This document shows, one piece after another, positions 11,332-23,503 of a stretch of DNA of 64,000 nt (positions are counted from its first letter, which is position 1; every line of letters starts with the position of its first letter). The notes beneath the pieces were generated by a model, which did not search any database, was not told where the DNA came from, and worked only from the letters and a program-made list of their open reading frames with translations. Position numbers and translations under genes: made by a program. Source of the stretch: Albifimbria verrucaria (lineage: Eukaryota; Ascomycota; Sordariomycetes; Hypocreales; Stachybotryaceae); assembly GCA_020081605.1 (NCBI GenBank), contig JAHREC010000018.1:992001-1056000 (forward strand), in the 5' to 3' direction.

Positions 11332-13058
11332 CATGGCCTCGAGTTCCGAGGTCGAGGCTCGCCAGCCTCGCGACGTCCTCCCACAAGACCAGAGCACCAG
11401 TCCGCTTGAACCGTCGACGCCGCTCGAGACCGGTCCCCCGACTCCTCGCAGGTCACCCTGCCCTCTACCGAGATTCCCCAGTCGCCTATTGAGCCCAACG
11501 AGTCGTTCAAAACGGAAGCCGACGACAGGGCCGCCACCACCGTCATTCCTTCGTCCCTGACCCCTCCGCCCTCGACCCAGGCTACCGCTCACAATGGCAC
11601 CGCTCGCCGAACCTACTCGAACTCGCAACAGACCAATTTGTACTCTCCACCGGCGACTATCCTAAATGCGATGCGGGACCGAGAGGTTGGCTCGGGCTAC
11701 GAGCCGCCGTCGCCGCAGCGAGTCCTTGAGGCCTCAGCGGATCAGCTTCGAGCAATGCTACAGAGCTGCATCGCCGAGCACCAGAGGCTAAAGATGGAGA
11801 CGGCTCACCACAAACTGCAGAATAATCTGCTGAGTTTACAGGCAGACGAAGATTCGAAGCGCGCAGCCGTAGAGCACGATATGGTTCGTCGAGAGGTGGA
11901 CGCCCTTCGAATGGCGGAGCACACTCGTCAGGCGAAACGAGAGTTGAGCACGGTATCCGAAACAACTCAGGCAAAGTACCTGCAGATGAAGGCCTGGTAT
12001 GAGGCGGCTATGGAGGAGAACGAGACGCTTCACCGACGAGTGAAGGTGGCCAAGAAGCTCATCCAGCAGAAAGAGGAGGAAACTATCAGTCTAACAGAAG
12101 AGAGAGAAATGCTGTTGACTCGCATCCGCGAGAACCGAGAGCATTTCCAAAAGTTATGCAGTCCCGGGGCATTTTCCACAATGTCCTGACCCTAAGCAGC
12201 AGGCCGTCTCTACACCGCAGCAGCATCGAGCTACTCCCCGTCAGACACCACGTTCGGCACGACGCGACGAGCGTGATGAGCATGGGCTTTCGGCGCTTCT
12301 GCAGGCAATGAGCCAGGACCACCACAACAACAATAACAACAACAGTGCCCCATCTACCCCGATCATTTCTCACCGACTCGCTCCTAGACTAGTGGGCAGA
12401 CATCACCGAAACTCGCAATCTATGTCATCTCTCCCACGACCCCACTCAACCGTCCTCGTACCGAGCACACCGGCCTGTTGCCGTCCGTGGATCTGGTGCC
12501 CCAGTCGGAGCCCTCACACCGCTACGGGCAAAGGCATCCGGTTCCCACCACTCCTATAGCCAAGCCTGAGCAGCGACGACGAAAGAGTCGCGAGAGCACC
12601 ATTTCTGCGGAGGATAATGAGGAACTGGCGAGACAGGCTTTGCAGTCTGTGCAAGCAGCCCAGTCTTTTGCATCACGTGGTTTGCGAGGCTCTCGGCGTG
12701 GGAGCCCGAGAGAGAGCCGCCGAGCAGACGAGGAAGTGGTCGAAGAAATCACTGACAGCCAAGCAACCCAAGCGGCGACAGAAATGCTCCGACGTGATGC
12801 CCGCCAGAGCTTTGAGGTGGCTAGCTCAAGGTCTTCGCGAGATGGATCGCCTGGTCCTATCGATCGATCAACAGTGATGCAGGCCAAACTGTTGTCCAAC
12901 ATCAAGAGTGGCATGGACAAGCGGAAATTTAGCGGCAACCATAGCACGGCTGAAGATACGAGGCGCGAGCCTGGCAGTCCAGCAAAGAAGATGAGGGAGG
13001 GAATGGGGTGCTGGATGAACAGAGACGTGTTGGTCTCGGTATTCAATACAGCCAATGA
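11332..13058 (+). CDS. Conserved fungal coiled-coil protein of unknown function
   Basis: About 580 residues. A Pro/Ser/Thr-rich N-terminus starts MASSSEVEARQPRDVLPQD. A long heptad-type coiled coil (about 11720-12150) follows, with RAMLQSCIAEHQRLKMETAH, LQADEDSKRAAVEHDMV, YEAAMEENETLHRRVKVAKK and LTEEREMLLTRIRENREHFQ. Next comes a Gln/Asn-rich low-complexity region (HHNNNNNN near 12320) and a charged Ser-rich tail. Frame breaks lie at the C run near 11434, two within about 30 nt near 12163-12193, one near 12431, and one in the G run near 13003. Beyond the last break the frame ends in QRRVGLGIQYSQ and TGA at 13056-13058, which I believe is the true C-terminus. No enzymatic domain seen. A scaffold or cytoskeletal role is only inference. 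Confidence 0.75.
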
Positions 13059-13379
13059 GTATGTATATCTAGGGAATAACGGTTTGTTTTAAGGTTTGGG
13101 ATGGGATTATGAGATGGTTGGATTATGTCGATACCACAATTCGGAACGGCTTACTACGGGATCATGAATAGCGTGTACTTTGGACTACAAGGTATATTTA
13201 TATTTATAATGCGAAATACTGCTTTTGAAGCAGGTTAAATCATCCCTGTGTATTTCTTACTCTGCTGAGCAGCTCTGTTATATGTATTCTGTAGTACGAT
13301 ACACCCCTTTCTCGTGTGTAAGTTGGTATCCTATACGTATGTCTTATAATCATATTCTGTCATGTCAAACCATCATAAA
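13059..13379. other. Convergent 3' intergenic spacer
   Basis: AT-richer spacer between two convergent genes. AATAAA-like and TATTTATATTTATAAT sequence around 13193-13210 suits polyadenylation of the upstream gene. Confidence 0.5.
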
Positions 13380-15841
13380 TCATCCCACCAGTACGCCCTC
13401 TGTCCTGCTGTGGAGTATATTCTCCTTACTTTCTGGAGTCTTGAATCCACACACTTGTCCACTACGGTCATCTCTCTGCACACCGCCTCCCACTACGACG
13501 CCCCTGTTGTCTGGGCCCAACACCGCCAAGCTCTTCGCAACGCTAGCCCAACTACCCAAGAAATCGTGTGCTCGCACATCTTCGCCGGTAGTGACGCCAT
13601 GGCCGAGCGTGACGCCCCAGGTGCCCGCGACGTGAATGGCGTGCGCTTCTGAGCGGCGGTCTTGTTGCAGGAGGATGGAGTATATAGCCCCAGAGTAGCG
13701 TACGGGGTTATCAGCGATGAAAGCAGGAAACACCATGTCTTGCCGCTGTTGTGAGAGATGGGGTGCCAGGGCGTCACGAGCAAGTCACCCACGCGGCAGA
13801 GAACCTGATCTTGCACTGGCGTCTTCAGGACCAGAGCAACGCGGCGTGGCCCTGCTGGCGTTTGCACCTTCATGCCACGCCGCAAGCGGCTGATGCGTAC
13901 GGTCCTGCCAGAAGCAAGCTCCACGGGAGTTGAGGCGGCGAAGCAGGGTCCGCTGGAGCGGTTGTACATGCTCATCGAGAACCCGTAGCCACGGGCCGAT
14001 GGCGGTGAACGCGATGAAGAGGAATATGACGGCGGTCCACGCCTGTTGAGATGAAATCCGCCGTTATTTAGCAATGATGGCTGAGGGGAGGGAGATTGTC
14101 GAATGCGGTATCCAGACGTGTGCGGCAGGCGAGGAAGAGTGGACTGTTGGCGCCGTACTGTAAGGGACCTGAGTCTTTAAATGAATTGCAGATCTGGCGC
14201 GTGTGGGCGTTTAGATATGAGGGCAGGTAATGGACACCCCATCGGTTGAAGTGTGATTCGTCATTGATGGCGATGGAGATTTGGCCGTGAGGCTCGTCAC
14301 CAGTGAGGTCGTCCATTAGAGACTGGTTCATCTCATCACTGTGCTCTCGCGCAGGAATCTTGCTAATAAGAAAGGCCAGCTGTGACTGCAGTTCTGGGAA
14401 TGTGTCTGGCGTGAACTTCCTGCACCGACGCTCGTTGTCCTTGGGGCTGAAGGGAAAATGGACGAGAGAAAGGTGCAGATTTGCGCGCGAGACTCGTGGT
14501 AGGCGATCTCAGCGGCGGACAGGTCGGAAGCGTCGAGCAGGCTACGACTGACGGAGACGAGACTGGCCGGACCAGGGATAGTTTTGTCACGGGTGCTGAC
14601 CTGGAAGAAGTTCCAGCCCGCAGAGCCGGAGGGCTGTGGTACGGAGGGATCGGCAGCTCTGCTGAACATGAGGCTGGCGCTGACCAGGGAGCGGTTCTCT
14701 TGGGGAAGGCTTCTAGTTCCTTGAGCGAAGGCAGGTTCTTGACCCGGAGCAGTATATGTCGTGGCTGGCCGTATTGCAAGTTCCCCAGCCGAATGTTTAA
14801 CACTGTTGTTGCGCTATTATTAATGTCGCTATTGTGGATGATCTCCGGGGCGTCTGCTCAACCGAAGCGCCCGTAGTCTCCTCGAGCTCCAGGGGCGCCG
14901 GATATTTAAGCCTCAGATTCGCAGCCATGGCAAATGTGGACTGAAGGTTAGCCACGGCGTTGACAAAGACGGTGCCGATCATGCCGGCATCTGGGATGAA
15001 GGCGTAGTTTCCGCCGCCAATCTCGGCGATGGACTTGAGTAGCCCGGACCGTAGGCGGTAGCCGAAGCCAAAGGCATGGATGGAGCCCGGGAAGGGCATC
15101 ATGGTGCGCAGTTTTGGGATGTAGCCCATGGATGGGCACCTGTGGTAGTTAGTATGATTTGGGATGCTGCAGATTGACATAGGACTCACATGTGGTTTGG
15201 TAGACCATCCGTCAGGATCATAATGGCTGGTACGTTGGTTGACTTGGGGCATTCTCGAAGAGCTTGAAGCCATCCAGAATGCCGTGCCACAGGTTTGTCG
15301 CACCGTTGGCTCTCATACTGTCGATATTCTCGGTGGCCTTGGACTTATTTGCGTCTGACATGGACAGCAGTCTTTGCACCATCATTGACCTTGCGCCGAA
15401 TGTTACGATACCCAGGCGGTCGCGGGAATCCATTGTCTCCATGATAGTTTTGGCAGCGTGCTTGACCAGGTCCAGCACTGAGAGACCCGTTGACTCAGAC
15501 TCGCCGGGTATGATGGCCTCTGAGGCCATGCTTCCAGAGACATCAATCACCAGGACAATGTCGCAGGGTACATGGGGTGGTGGCTTCGAGCCGTCTGCAG
15601 GGAGGCCCGGGACCCGGGGGTTGTATCTCAACGAGGAGCGCATCTTGGGCGGGGATAGGATGCAGCTTGAGACTGAGCTGATCTGGATCTCTTTGCTGTA
15701 GAGATGCATCTTGTGATTCCTTCTCTGGATGGATTGGGAGAGTGACGTCTTGGTTGCTTGTCTGGAAACTTCCAATGGGGACTCTCTGGCTGGCGTGTAA
15801 GTAACAGCAGATGAACAAGCATATGTAGGAAGACTCACCAT
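13380..15841 (-). CDS. VWA-Vwaint-Vint protein (von Willebrand A domain plus Hint domain)
   Basis: Start ATG at 15841-15839, then an intron (15838-15786, GTGAGT to CCAG), reading MRVPIGSF on. The VWA domain has an intact MIDAS, DVSGSM at 15544-15527, and later ILTDGLPNHM. A second intron ends at 15140, before CPSMGYIPKLR and GGGNYAFIPDAGMIGTVF. The Vwaint region holds AEIAYHESRAQICTFLSS, RSLMDDL-type sequence and YLNAHTRQICNSFKDSGPL. The C-terminal Vint (Hint) domain has PCFAASTPVELASG with Cys at 13945-13943, TPWHPI at 13774-13757, GVTLGHGV and VRAHDFLGSW, ending VLVG-stop at 13380. Hint domains are intein/hedgehog-type self-processing folds; whether this one cleaves is unknown. About seven frame breaks, all explainable by C/G runs, separate consecutive parts. 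I see no U-box or RING ahead of the VWA. Confidence 0.85.
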
Positions 15842-17216
15842 TGTAACTAATTTATATATTGCCAGTGATAACCTCTAGCAATACTCCCTATGTAATTATG
15901 TTTAGTGCAACTATCAATTGCAGTATCTTGGACATGTCGTCCATTATATCGTGACATGGCACTCCGGTCGGTTGCCTAATAAAGTAATAAGGCAGCCTAG
16001 CTGAGGTGAGCGGCGGTTAGGCTCTCTGCTCAGCCACGGACCCATCACCAAAAGGCGGCCTTGGCGTGGTCGCTAAGGAGCAAACCCCGGAGCCCCATAC
16101 TTGGACTGAGGCTCATTTGTACACATGCCCAAGACCCCAATTTTCCTCGGCCCGTGGCGGTGGAGGCTGAGCTGGATAGGGGCCTTTGAGAGGCCCTCCA
16201 AGTGGCCGTGGCTGTTACCGAGGAGTCATTACCGAGTGTATAGTTTGTGAGCAACTCACTAAGCGCTGCTAGGGTGCTACTGAACCCATGTCAGAGGCCT
16301 TCGCTAACGGTATTGAGAGTAATAGACGACTAAGGCGTAGATTGATGCCCAAATGATACTTCAATGTGTCCCATACCAAGACTCGGCTCCTAGTTAAATA
16401 TCGAGACATAATTATATGCATATTCACTATTACAAGTTTTCCATTCAAGACTTTAATCATCTGATAGGCAACTGCACTCAGGGTCCCGCCTATCCTGCAT
16501 ACATCTGCACGTTCATAGCAAACACGAAATACAACCAGGAACTCCGGGTTGAGGGTGGAGAAGCAGGCCAGGCCTCTGACCTGCGCTGCCTTCTTAGCGC
16601 CACGATCTGCCCTATCTCCTCTAATATCCGAGTGCAACCATAAGCTGTAGCGTGGAGATAACCGGTAAGCATCAGACTGTGCTCCGTGAGGCATAGCTCA
16701 TTGTTGCTTCAGCACTGTGGTCATTCTGGATAGTTACGCTTACTTGTAACACAAAATATTTTATACTGACGATTCAATTCCAGCATTCAAAAATCACAAT
16801 ATACAACCAGTCTGATTCCCTACTAAAAATATTTCTCCTACCGACAAATGAATTACCATTTAGTTTGTCTATTCTAGTCGAATAACCGATCTATGCAACT
16901 ATTGACAGGCGTGCAGCAAATTTGTCATGTCAAAAGTGCCATGACTGCACCAACAGTGGAGATATTGCCATTTCTGTTTGCTCTCCGTAGTCAATAAATA
17001 GAGTCAAACATGGCAGATCTATTGAAGCTGATGGCCAGCATGCAGTGGTAAACCCTGTGCATAAACCAGGAGTTCCGGGTTCGATTTGTGGGGAAAGTGA
17101 GATTGCATGCATGAAGGTGAGGGCTATGAAAATATATAACATCTTGCCTCAGTACTCTCTGGTCTCTTGCTTCCTGTCATTCTCGTCTCACTTCTCTCAT
17201 AATTACTTAGCCTGCC
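15842..17216. other. AT-rich intergenic region
   Basis: No supported gene. Base composition turns clearly AT-rich from about 16700. The few open frames match nothing I recognise. It includes the promoter of the reductase gene. Confidence 0.55.
17133..17139 (+). promoter_or_regulatory. TATA box of the SDR gene
   Basis: TATATAA, 78-84 nt upstream of the ATG at 17217, followed by a CT-rich tract (CTCTCTGGTCTCTTGCTTCC), a common fungal core-promoter layout. Confidence 0.6.
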
Positions 17217-18533
17217 ATGTCTAATTTATCATCAACTCCGAATAAGCCGAGTGCAGGCGAGAAGCTCCTGGTAGGACCGATGACTATCCCATAGCTCAAT
17301 TGCCCCTTACTAACTAGTTGTGCAGATCACTGGAATCACTGGTTATATTGGTTTCCAGACACTCGTGCTCGCCTTGCAGAGAAAGTACAGCGTTCGTGGC
17401 GTTGTTCGTAGCGAGCGTAACATCGAAGGATTGCGAAGCAAGTCAACTGTGATTGCCCAGAGCCACGATGATGGTCAACTTGAATTCGCGATCGTCCCGG
17501 ACTTCTTGAAGGCAAACGCTGTAGATGAAATTCTTGAGGGCATCACTGCTATTGTTCATCTGGCTTCGCCCCTGGCCTATGGTATCGAGGTTAGTAGAAT
17601 ACTTCTTTAAGGAATGGTTGTATAATTCTGACTCTGGCGAAATAGGGAGATGATTATGATACCACTGTAATTGAGCCTGCAGTTTCTATGGTGACGGTCG
17701 TTCTCGAAGCCGCAGCAAAGACATCAACCGTAAAAAGAGTGGTTGTAACGTCGTCTTGTGGGTTTCCCCTACTATTCACCATCAACTACCAAATCCTGGA
17801 ATGAAGGCTTACATCGCATAGGCGTCACTTTAGTTCCTTTTGAATGGAACTTCGCTCCAGACACGGAGAGACTGTACACGAGTAAGTCGCAGAGCAGCCA
17901 TTGTAACTATCAAATGCTGACTGATTTATCATAGGCGCTGATGTCAACGCCAATCCCGTGAAGCCTTACAAGAACCCAATGGAAGCTTACTGGGCATCAA
18001 AAGCCTTCGCACGAACTGCCACCAGGAAATTCATTGAGGAGAAGCGCCCCGCCTTCGATTTTGTCAATCTTCTCCCTTCCGTTGTGATTGGCAGAGACGA
18101 GCGTATTCAGGCCGGTGGAAATGTTGACGAGCTGCTCGAGGGAACAAGAAAGGCTGTACTCGCCCCAGCACTTGACAGCTCCCACAACTCCCCATTTCCA
18201 TATGTTGGGGTTCCTGTTCATGTCGCCGACGTTGCTCGCGCCCACGTCGATGCTGTGAACAGCAACCTTATTCCTGGCAACACCGAATTCATCTTGAGCT
18301 CCGATACACCTGATGGCGTGGTTTGGAACGAACAGGTTCATGCGATTGCTCGAAAGTACTTCCCTAAGCAGGTCGAAAACGGAACGCTACCCCTGGAAGG
18401 ATCTCTGGGGTATGTCAAGTTCAGACTTGACGGCATGGCAACTGAAAAGGCCTTCAACTGGAAATTTACGAGCTTTGAAGAGACAATGAAAGGATTAATT
18501 GGGCAATATCTGGAGTTGACAGAGGGTAAATAA
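17217..18533 (+). CDS. NAD(P)-dependent extended SDR reductase (dihydroflavonol-4-reductase / Gre2 type)
   Basis: Five exons: 17217-17270, 17326-17589, 17646-17757, 17822-17881 and 17935-18533. All introns are GT-AG and 53-64 nt, and the joined frame is open throughout, about 362 residues. The Rossmann motif TGITGYIG follows the first intron, IVHLASPLAYG is the usual strand-4 region, and the catalytic YWASK (YxxxK) lies just after 17980. Family members reduce ketones or aldehydes with NADPH; the substrate cannot be deduced. It is one of the few genes here without a frame break, and it has few long C/G runs. The upstream TATA box supports the start. The next gene downstream is a zinc-cluster regulator, so co-regulation is possible but unproven. 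Confidence 0.92.
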
Positions 18534-19191
18534 CGTCATCTACGATCATGACGTCTGCTGGAAAGCATGAAACCTCTACAATTTAGACTAATGAAGAAGT
18601 ATGCGGATGGAAAATATAGATTTTTAGATTGAATAGGCTTAATTACTTGGAAGACTGAAATTTAATCATGCAATTTAAGAGAACTAATGACTATATGAGC
18701 TTGCACCACTCTCTCACTGTGAAACAGTAAAAATGACTGGCAACTGCTTTGAATCCGAGGGCACATTTTGGGGATAATGTAAGACATATTGTTCCTCTAC
18801 ATATCAAGGCTTTAGAAAGCACGCAACGAAATGTTGACGTCTTAATGAAGTAAAATCACGCAAAATACAAATCGCAAGGTGGCTCTGGCGCAAGGTTTAT
18901 GATAATTGAGATAGTAAAACAGGTCTAGACCACTATTTAATCTATTAGGCTCCAGGGTACTACTTTGTGTGGGCCTGCCAGGCGAGAGGTGGGAATGATG
19001 GTGATCCTAGCAAAGTGTCATCCTGCAACCTGCAACTCCCATCCTTCTTTGCCCGCGGCAAGCAGAGCTCATCCACGTAGGGAAGAGACGCACTCTCTAC
19101 TAATTGCTGGCAAATCATCGGTACTTGGGTACATTTGAAGCACCTATTTGAGCACATCAGGCTCTAGAGGTTCACGTGCTATCTCGAAATT
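18534..19191. other. AT-rich intergenic spacer
   Basis: Terminator side of the reductase and promoter side of the regulator. Nothing else supported. Confidence 0.55.
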
Positions 19192-20580
19192 ATGAACCTT
19201 CCCCCTCTGAGACATATGAATGTCATGCCTGTGGAACCAAGTTTGGCTACCGTGGGTCACAATGAAGCCGTCCTATGGACTAATCGGTTAATTGCTTGTA
19301 GAATCCTCATTGAATCGACATATAAGAAGAACTTGTCAACAGCCAAGAACTGGCAATAGCAGGCGAAGATCATGCGACCAATGCGTCCAGAAAAGGGCAA
19401 GGTGTAGTCAAGGAAGACCCAGGTGCGATCGCTGCATTAATCAAGGACTTGAATGTCACTATGAAGATTCCGTCTCCAACCAAAACATGCAAACTGCCGC
19501 GCCTGCTGCACAGTCTCTAGTTTCGAGCACTACCATGACAGCACCGGGACCTTTTGAAAGCGAGCTACTTTCTTGTTTAGACGACCTGGATTTCCATTCA
19601 CATCATACACCTCAGGCATCCGACTCATCACTTGTCACGAATTCAAGCCTATATTCCTTTACACAATCGTTGTCGGTACAGGTCAACCCATTGGCAACGC
19701 ACAGCATGGAATTGATTCTTCGAGTTTTACGAACATGGCCTAGCATGCTTGCAGAGGATTTTCAACCCCTCCGCTATTTCACTGTTCACAATTGGCAATG
19801 GATGAGCTGCCTCAGCCTCTGTCTCATTGTGTCACCCTCACAAAGATGTGGCATAATCAAAGCAAGGGCTCAGAGAAGCTTGTCCAAAGTTTGATAGTTG
19901 CAGAGGTTGAGTCTCTTCTAGAAAATGTACAAGTTACAGTTTAATTTCATTGGCACACATTATTGACTTCTTGCAGTTCCCTTCTATGACGAACAAGCCC
20001 TGGTAGCAGCGCTTCAAGCTCTGGTCATTTATATCCTCATTATCCTCTCACCGGATAAAACATGGAAACCGAGCAGCTCCACAGACTATAGAGTATTTCA
20101 TAGAATCAGACGTACTGTGCAGGAGGTTGTGAACAGCAGCTTATACTTACAAGAGGAGCGGGAAGAGCTCTGTCCCAGTTGGGACAGCTGGATCGTCGTC
20201 ACCTCCAAACGCCGCGCAATTTTGTCCTTGTACCTTCTCCACTGGGCTTATTCTGTTTTCCATGGCGTTCAATGTTACGATTGTCAAGAACTTGGCTTCA
20301 TGCCCGCTCCTGCTGCCAGGGTTCTCTGGCAGGCTGGCTCAGAACCTGAATGGAACGTTCTTTATAGGAAGTGGCTCAGGAGGTGGGACGGCAAGCTCTA
20401 TCTGCAGGGTGAATTCTTCAGCATTGAACCTGGAGTCATGTTGAACACGAGAGCTGAAAGATGGTTGGCCGAGACTGATGAGTTTGGGCTCATCATGATG
20501 GGAATAGGTGAGTGCAACTACCTGAGAATGCACTCCAAAGGTCACTAATAGCAATAGTCAACGCAACCGATCTGAAATAG
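19192..20580 (+). CDS. C2H2-type finger plus Zn2Cys6 binuclear cluster transcription factor
   Basis: Exon 1 encodes MNLPPSETYECHACGTKFGY once the C run at 19201-19205 is lengthened by one base. A 50-nt intron (19252-19301) follows, and the finger closes with SSLNRHIRRTC. The Zn2Cys6 motif comes directly after: CDQCVQKRARC, then RPRCDRCINQGLEC. The body has the fungal regulator layout: a Ser-rich linker, then ELPQPLSHCVTLTKMWHNQ, ALVAALQALVIYILIILSP, SSLYLQEEREELC and RRAILSLYLLHWAYSVFHG. Further introns lie at 19927-19976 and about 20507-20557. The last exon is VNATDLK and a stop at 20580. Frame breaks at the C runs near 19768 and 19977-19980. It probably acts in the nucleus on DNA. The target is unknown; the adjacent reductase is the obvious candidate. 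Confidence 0.85.
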
Positions 20581-20719
20581 ATGGTTCCCAATTCTAATAA
20601 TACGAGATATGGAAGATTCGGGCTAGAAATACGGTGCCGTAGGTCGGAAGGGCAAATCAAGGTTCGAAAGGCTCGGATATTACACCCAATGCTGAGATCA
20701 TACCACGCTCCTGATTGAA

Positions 20720-22891
20720 TCAGCCATGACCGGGGCACTTTGTCAAGCCCAAACTTACCAGGCTCCAATAAAATCCAGTAATTACCGTTCCTGGAAAGAC
20801 CTGTATCGGATACTCCACAGTTGGAACTCTGGAATTATCCTGGAAATGACAGCTTCTTCCCCAGTTCGTTGCAACCTGACTTATTAATGGCGACAAATTA
20901 GAAGCATTTGGGTACTTGCTTACCTTAATTGACAAGAGATGTCTAAAGTCGGTGTCGTCGCCAGGTACTCCTGCGAGTTCGGGCTCAAGATATAATGTAA
21001 CAGAGTTGATCATCTCACCAGCTGGCCCATCAACATCAAAGCACACCGAGCCTCGAGCATCAAGGGAATCCATGCATTTGTCGCCCTTGTACTTAAATTC
21101 AAGGGCTCTTGGCTGGCCCCTAAAATGTGTTGTCATGCGAACTAGATGGCGCAGATTGGAGCCTCCTGGTCCCCAAAAATGAACCAGTACAATGGCCGGT
21201 TACCGTTCCTGGCCCGATTCCTCGCTGTGAAGTATTCCTCATTCATATTTAGGCTGCCCCTAGGTATCTCGGGGTACCAAAATGCTGTATCCTGCAACGG
21301 CTTGTTTGGTTTGATAGCCAATGGATTTCCGGAAACTCCAAGACTAATCATTTTACAAACCTAGTTATAATCATCAGCATTGCCTCCCACGGCGATGCTT
21401 GGCTCATGAGGGCGGAGTGCTCACATCAAAGCTAGCTTTCAAAGCAGTAAGGGGCTGGAGAGAACAAATCGAGATGTTTTCGGCGCTCGTGGTGTCCCGA
21501 TCCACTCCGAGACCTCGTTGTGACCGGAAACGAATTGAAGAGCGTGAAACCCATTCCTACCAGCAGATAGATAGAATCCATGCAGAGTCTTTACAGGCGC
21601 TTGGACTTCTTTTCCCGTCAAGAATCCCAGCTGTATCTGGGATCCTTGGTCAAGTACCAGCCTAATACCCGCTATATAATCAGTATCGCCAAGGGTGATG
21701 AAAGAGACGACTATTGCGCATATTCGGCCATTTGGAATGCATGTACTCAATTCACTGTGTCTTTTCCGCAAATCATCAAGGATGCTCCAATTTTGGGGTC
21801 TGTGATATCGCCTGGGGTCGGCCATGTCGACGGTCACTTCCGACCACTGCAGTGTGGAGTGGTTTGGAAGGGGTAAGGTCTGCGTCGTTGCCCACTCTCC
21901 GCATGATGCATTGCGCAATTGCTGGGCCTGCATCCAGACCTTTCGCCGATTCTGCATACCTAGACTTCCAGAGGCTGTACAACGGTAAATCCACCTCCAG
22001 TCACGTACGTTTCGCCATCTCTTAGCCTCGAAAACCCAATCGCGATCGGCACCCGGCCTGAAGCGTGAAGCCCAAAAGGACTGGCTGTAGAACAAAGGCA
22101 CAAACGAAGGCGCGGCGAGTCGAGCGTTTAGAACGTCGCTGGTTGGTAGGAACGAAGTAATCACAAGCAGAATATCCATGGGAAGCATTGCGAAAGAGTC
22201 AGTACTTGTGCGCAACACTTTGGGGACTGGGGCTCTTGAGGTGCTTCATCTGGAAGCGTTAGAAGATCTTCACGATGATATGGGTTTTCCATCGCTACTG
22301 GGATTTCTTCGCTGATCCAATAGCTGTTCACACGCTGGTGATTCCGCAATTCGTTGTAATCTTCGTTCATCGTGCCTGATCTGTCAAGCTCGCGACCCCA
22401 GTCAAGGCCGGAACAGGCAATCGGGTCTCTTTTGACGAGCGGCGTTGGTAGCGAGTAGAGAATATCCAAGAGTTTCGTAACAGGAACCGGTTCAGGAAAG
22501 TACACTTCCTTCAGCAACGACCAACATGCCTCGTGGACGGCAACACCGTGTCGGCCCTGAACGGGTTTACCTTCGATATGACCGAGGTCTCTGGCGTTGA
22601 GGCACCCTACCTGGATGGTCCGAGTCGCATTCTCCCAGCATTCGTGAAAGTCCTGGGGAGGGTTGAGCCCTGAAGTCTCATAATCCTCATAGAACCCGAC
22701 ACCTGTGACTCCGACGGTATTTTGAGGCGCAGTTCTGTAAACTGGCAGTGTCGTCAATATTGGCGAGGCGTTGAGGTTGCGGGAGAGTCCTTACGAACAC
22801 GGTAACAACCTTCCCAAGAATCCCTGGTTAATGAACGTTCACCGATGAACCAGAATGTGCAAACAACGCAGACAGGACCGCTGGGATCCAT
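20720..22891 (-). CDS. F-box domain protein
   Basis: Proposed start at 22891 (MDPSGPVCVVCTFWFIGE), then an intron of about 52 nt leading into YRTAPQNTVGVTGVGFYEDY. A region typical of fungal F-box proteins follows, GRHGVAVHEACWSLLKEVYF. The F-box itself is at about 22185-22075: MLPMDILLVITSFLPTSDVL then NARLAAPSF. Downstream are FWASRFRPGADRDWVFEAKR, a long beta-rich region, an intron near 21352-21416, and then LQDTAFWYPEIPRG. The last clear segment is GFYWSL near 20760. F-box proteins recruit substrates to SCF ubiquitin ligases; the C-terminal part is the likely recognition module. Frame breaks occur near 22215, 21460 and 21165. The 3' end is uncertain: a stop at 20720 or a further exon downstream are both possible. 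Confidence 0.75.
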
Positions 22892-23503
22892 TTTGGCGTG
22901 CTAGTGAATTCGTTTCGTCAAGCGGGGACAGTGGTGATGCAGGATGGCGTATGAGTAGTCCAAATAGGGAGGCTTGTTGCTGCCTGAAGTACATGGTTTT
23001 CCGGCGGCCCAGAGACACGGGTTGAGACTGTCAATAGGATCCTTGAAAGGGTGACCTATAAATAGTCCTAGTCTATTTACTCTTTTGGGTTGATTATTTA
23101 CTGTATTTCAGGCTCCTTATGGCGACTTTTACAGTACAGATTTCCTCAACTCTGAACAATTGGGTAAATGTCCAGTGCACCATTGGACTGCCAACTCTTC
23201 ACCTCTACTCAATAGTTTCTGAACTCTCCCCTTTCCCCTTCTTTTACACTTCGTGATGCCTCGAGACACTTCAGGTTCCCACCGACAATGCTTGCTGGAC
23301 TGTGCGCCAGACGATAGGTGCTGAGCAGTCCAGAGTGGCGCAAAGACTGCTCAAACATTTGTTGCCTTTCCAGATCTTCCGCTTCGGCCTGCTCGGTGGT
23401 CGTTCAACTTTAGGGTAAGACTGACGATGAACCGAAACAAGGAACAAAAAGGAAGAATTGGTCGACTTCCGAGTGCTTGGGATGTAATGCTCGCATTAAA
23501 TCT
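22892..23503. other. Intergenic, nothing supported
   Basis: Upstream region of the F-box gene and 3' flank of the small secreted gene. No TATA box, RNA gene or repeat identified. Confidence 0.55.

Noticed and set aside
10843..11409. 188-codon open frame ahead of the coiled-coil gene
   Set aside because: It overlaps the CT/CCA-rich leader and the true start at 11332 in another frame, with no recognisable motif.
15842..17216. Possible transposon or repeat-induced-mutation relic in the AT-rich stretch
   Set aside because: No transposase motif, terminal repeat or target duplication could be seen; AT-richness alone is not enough.
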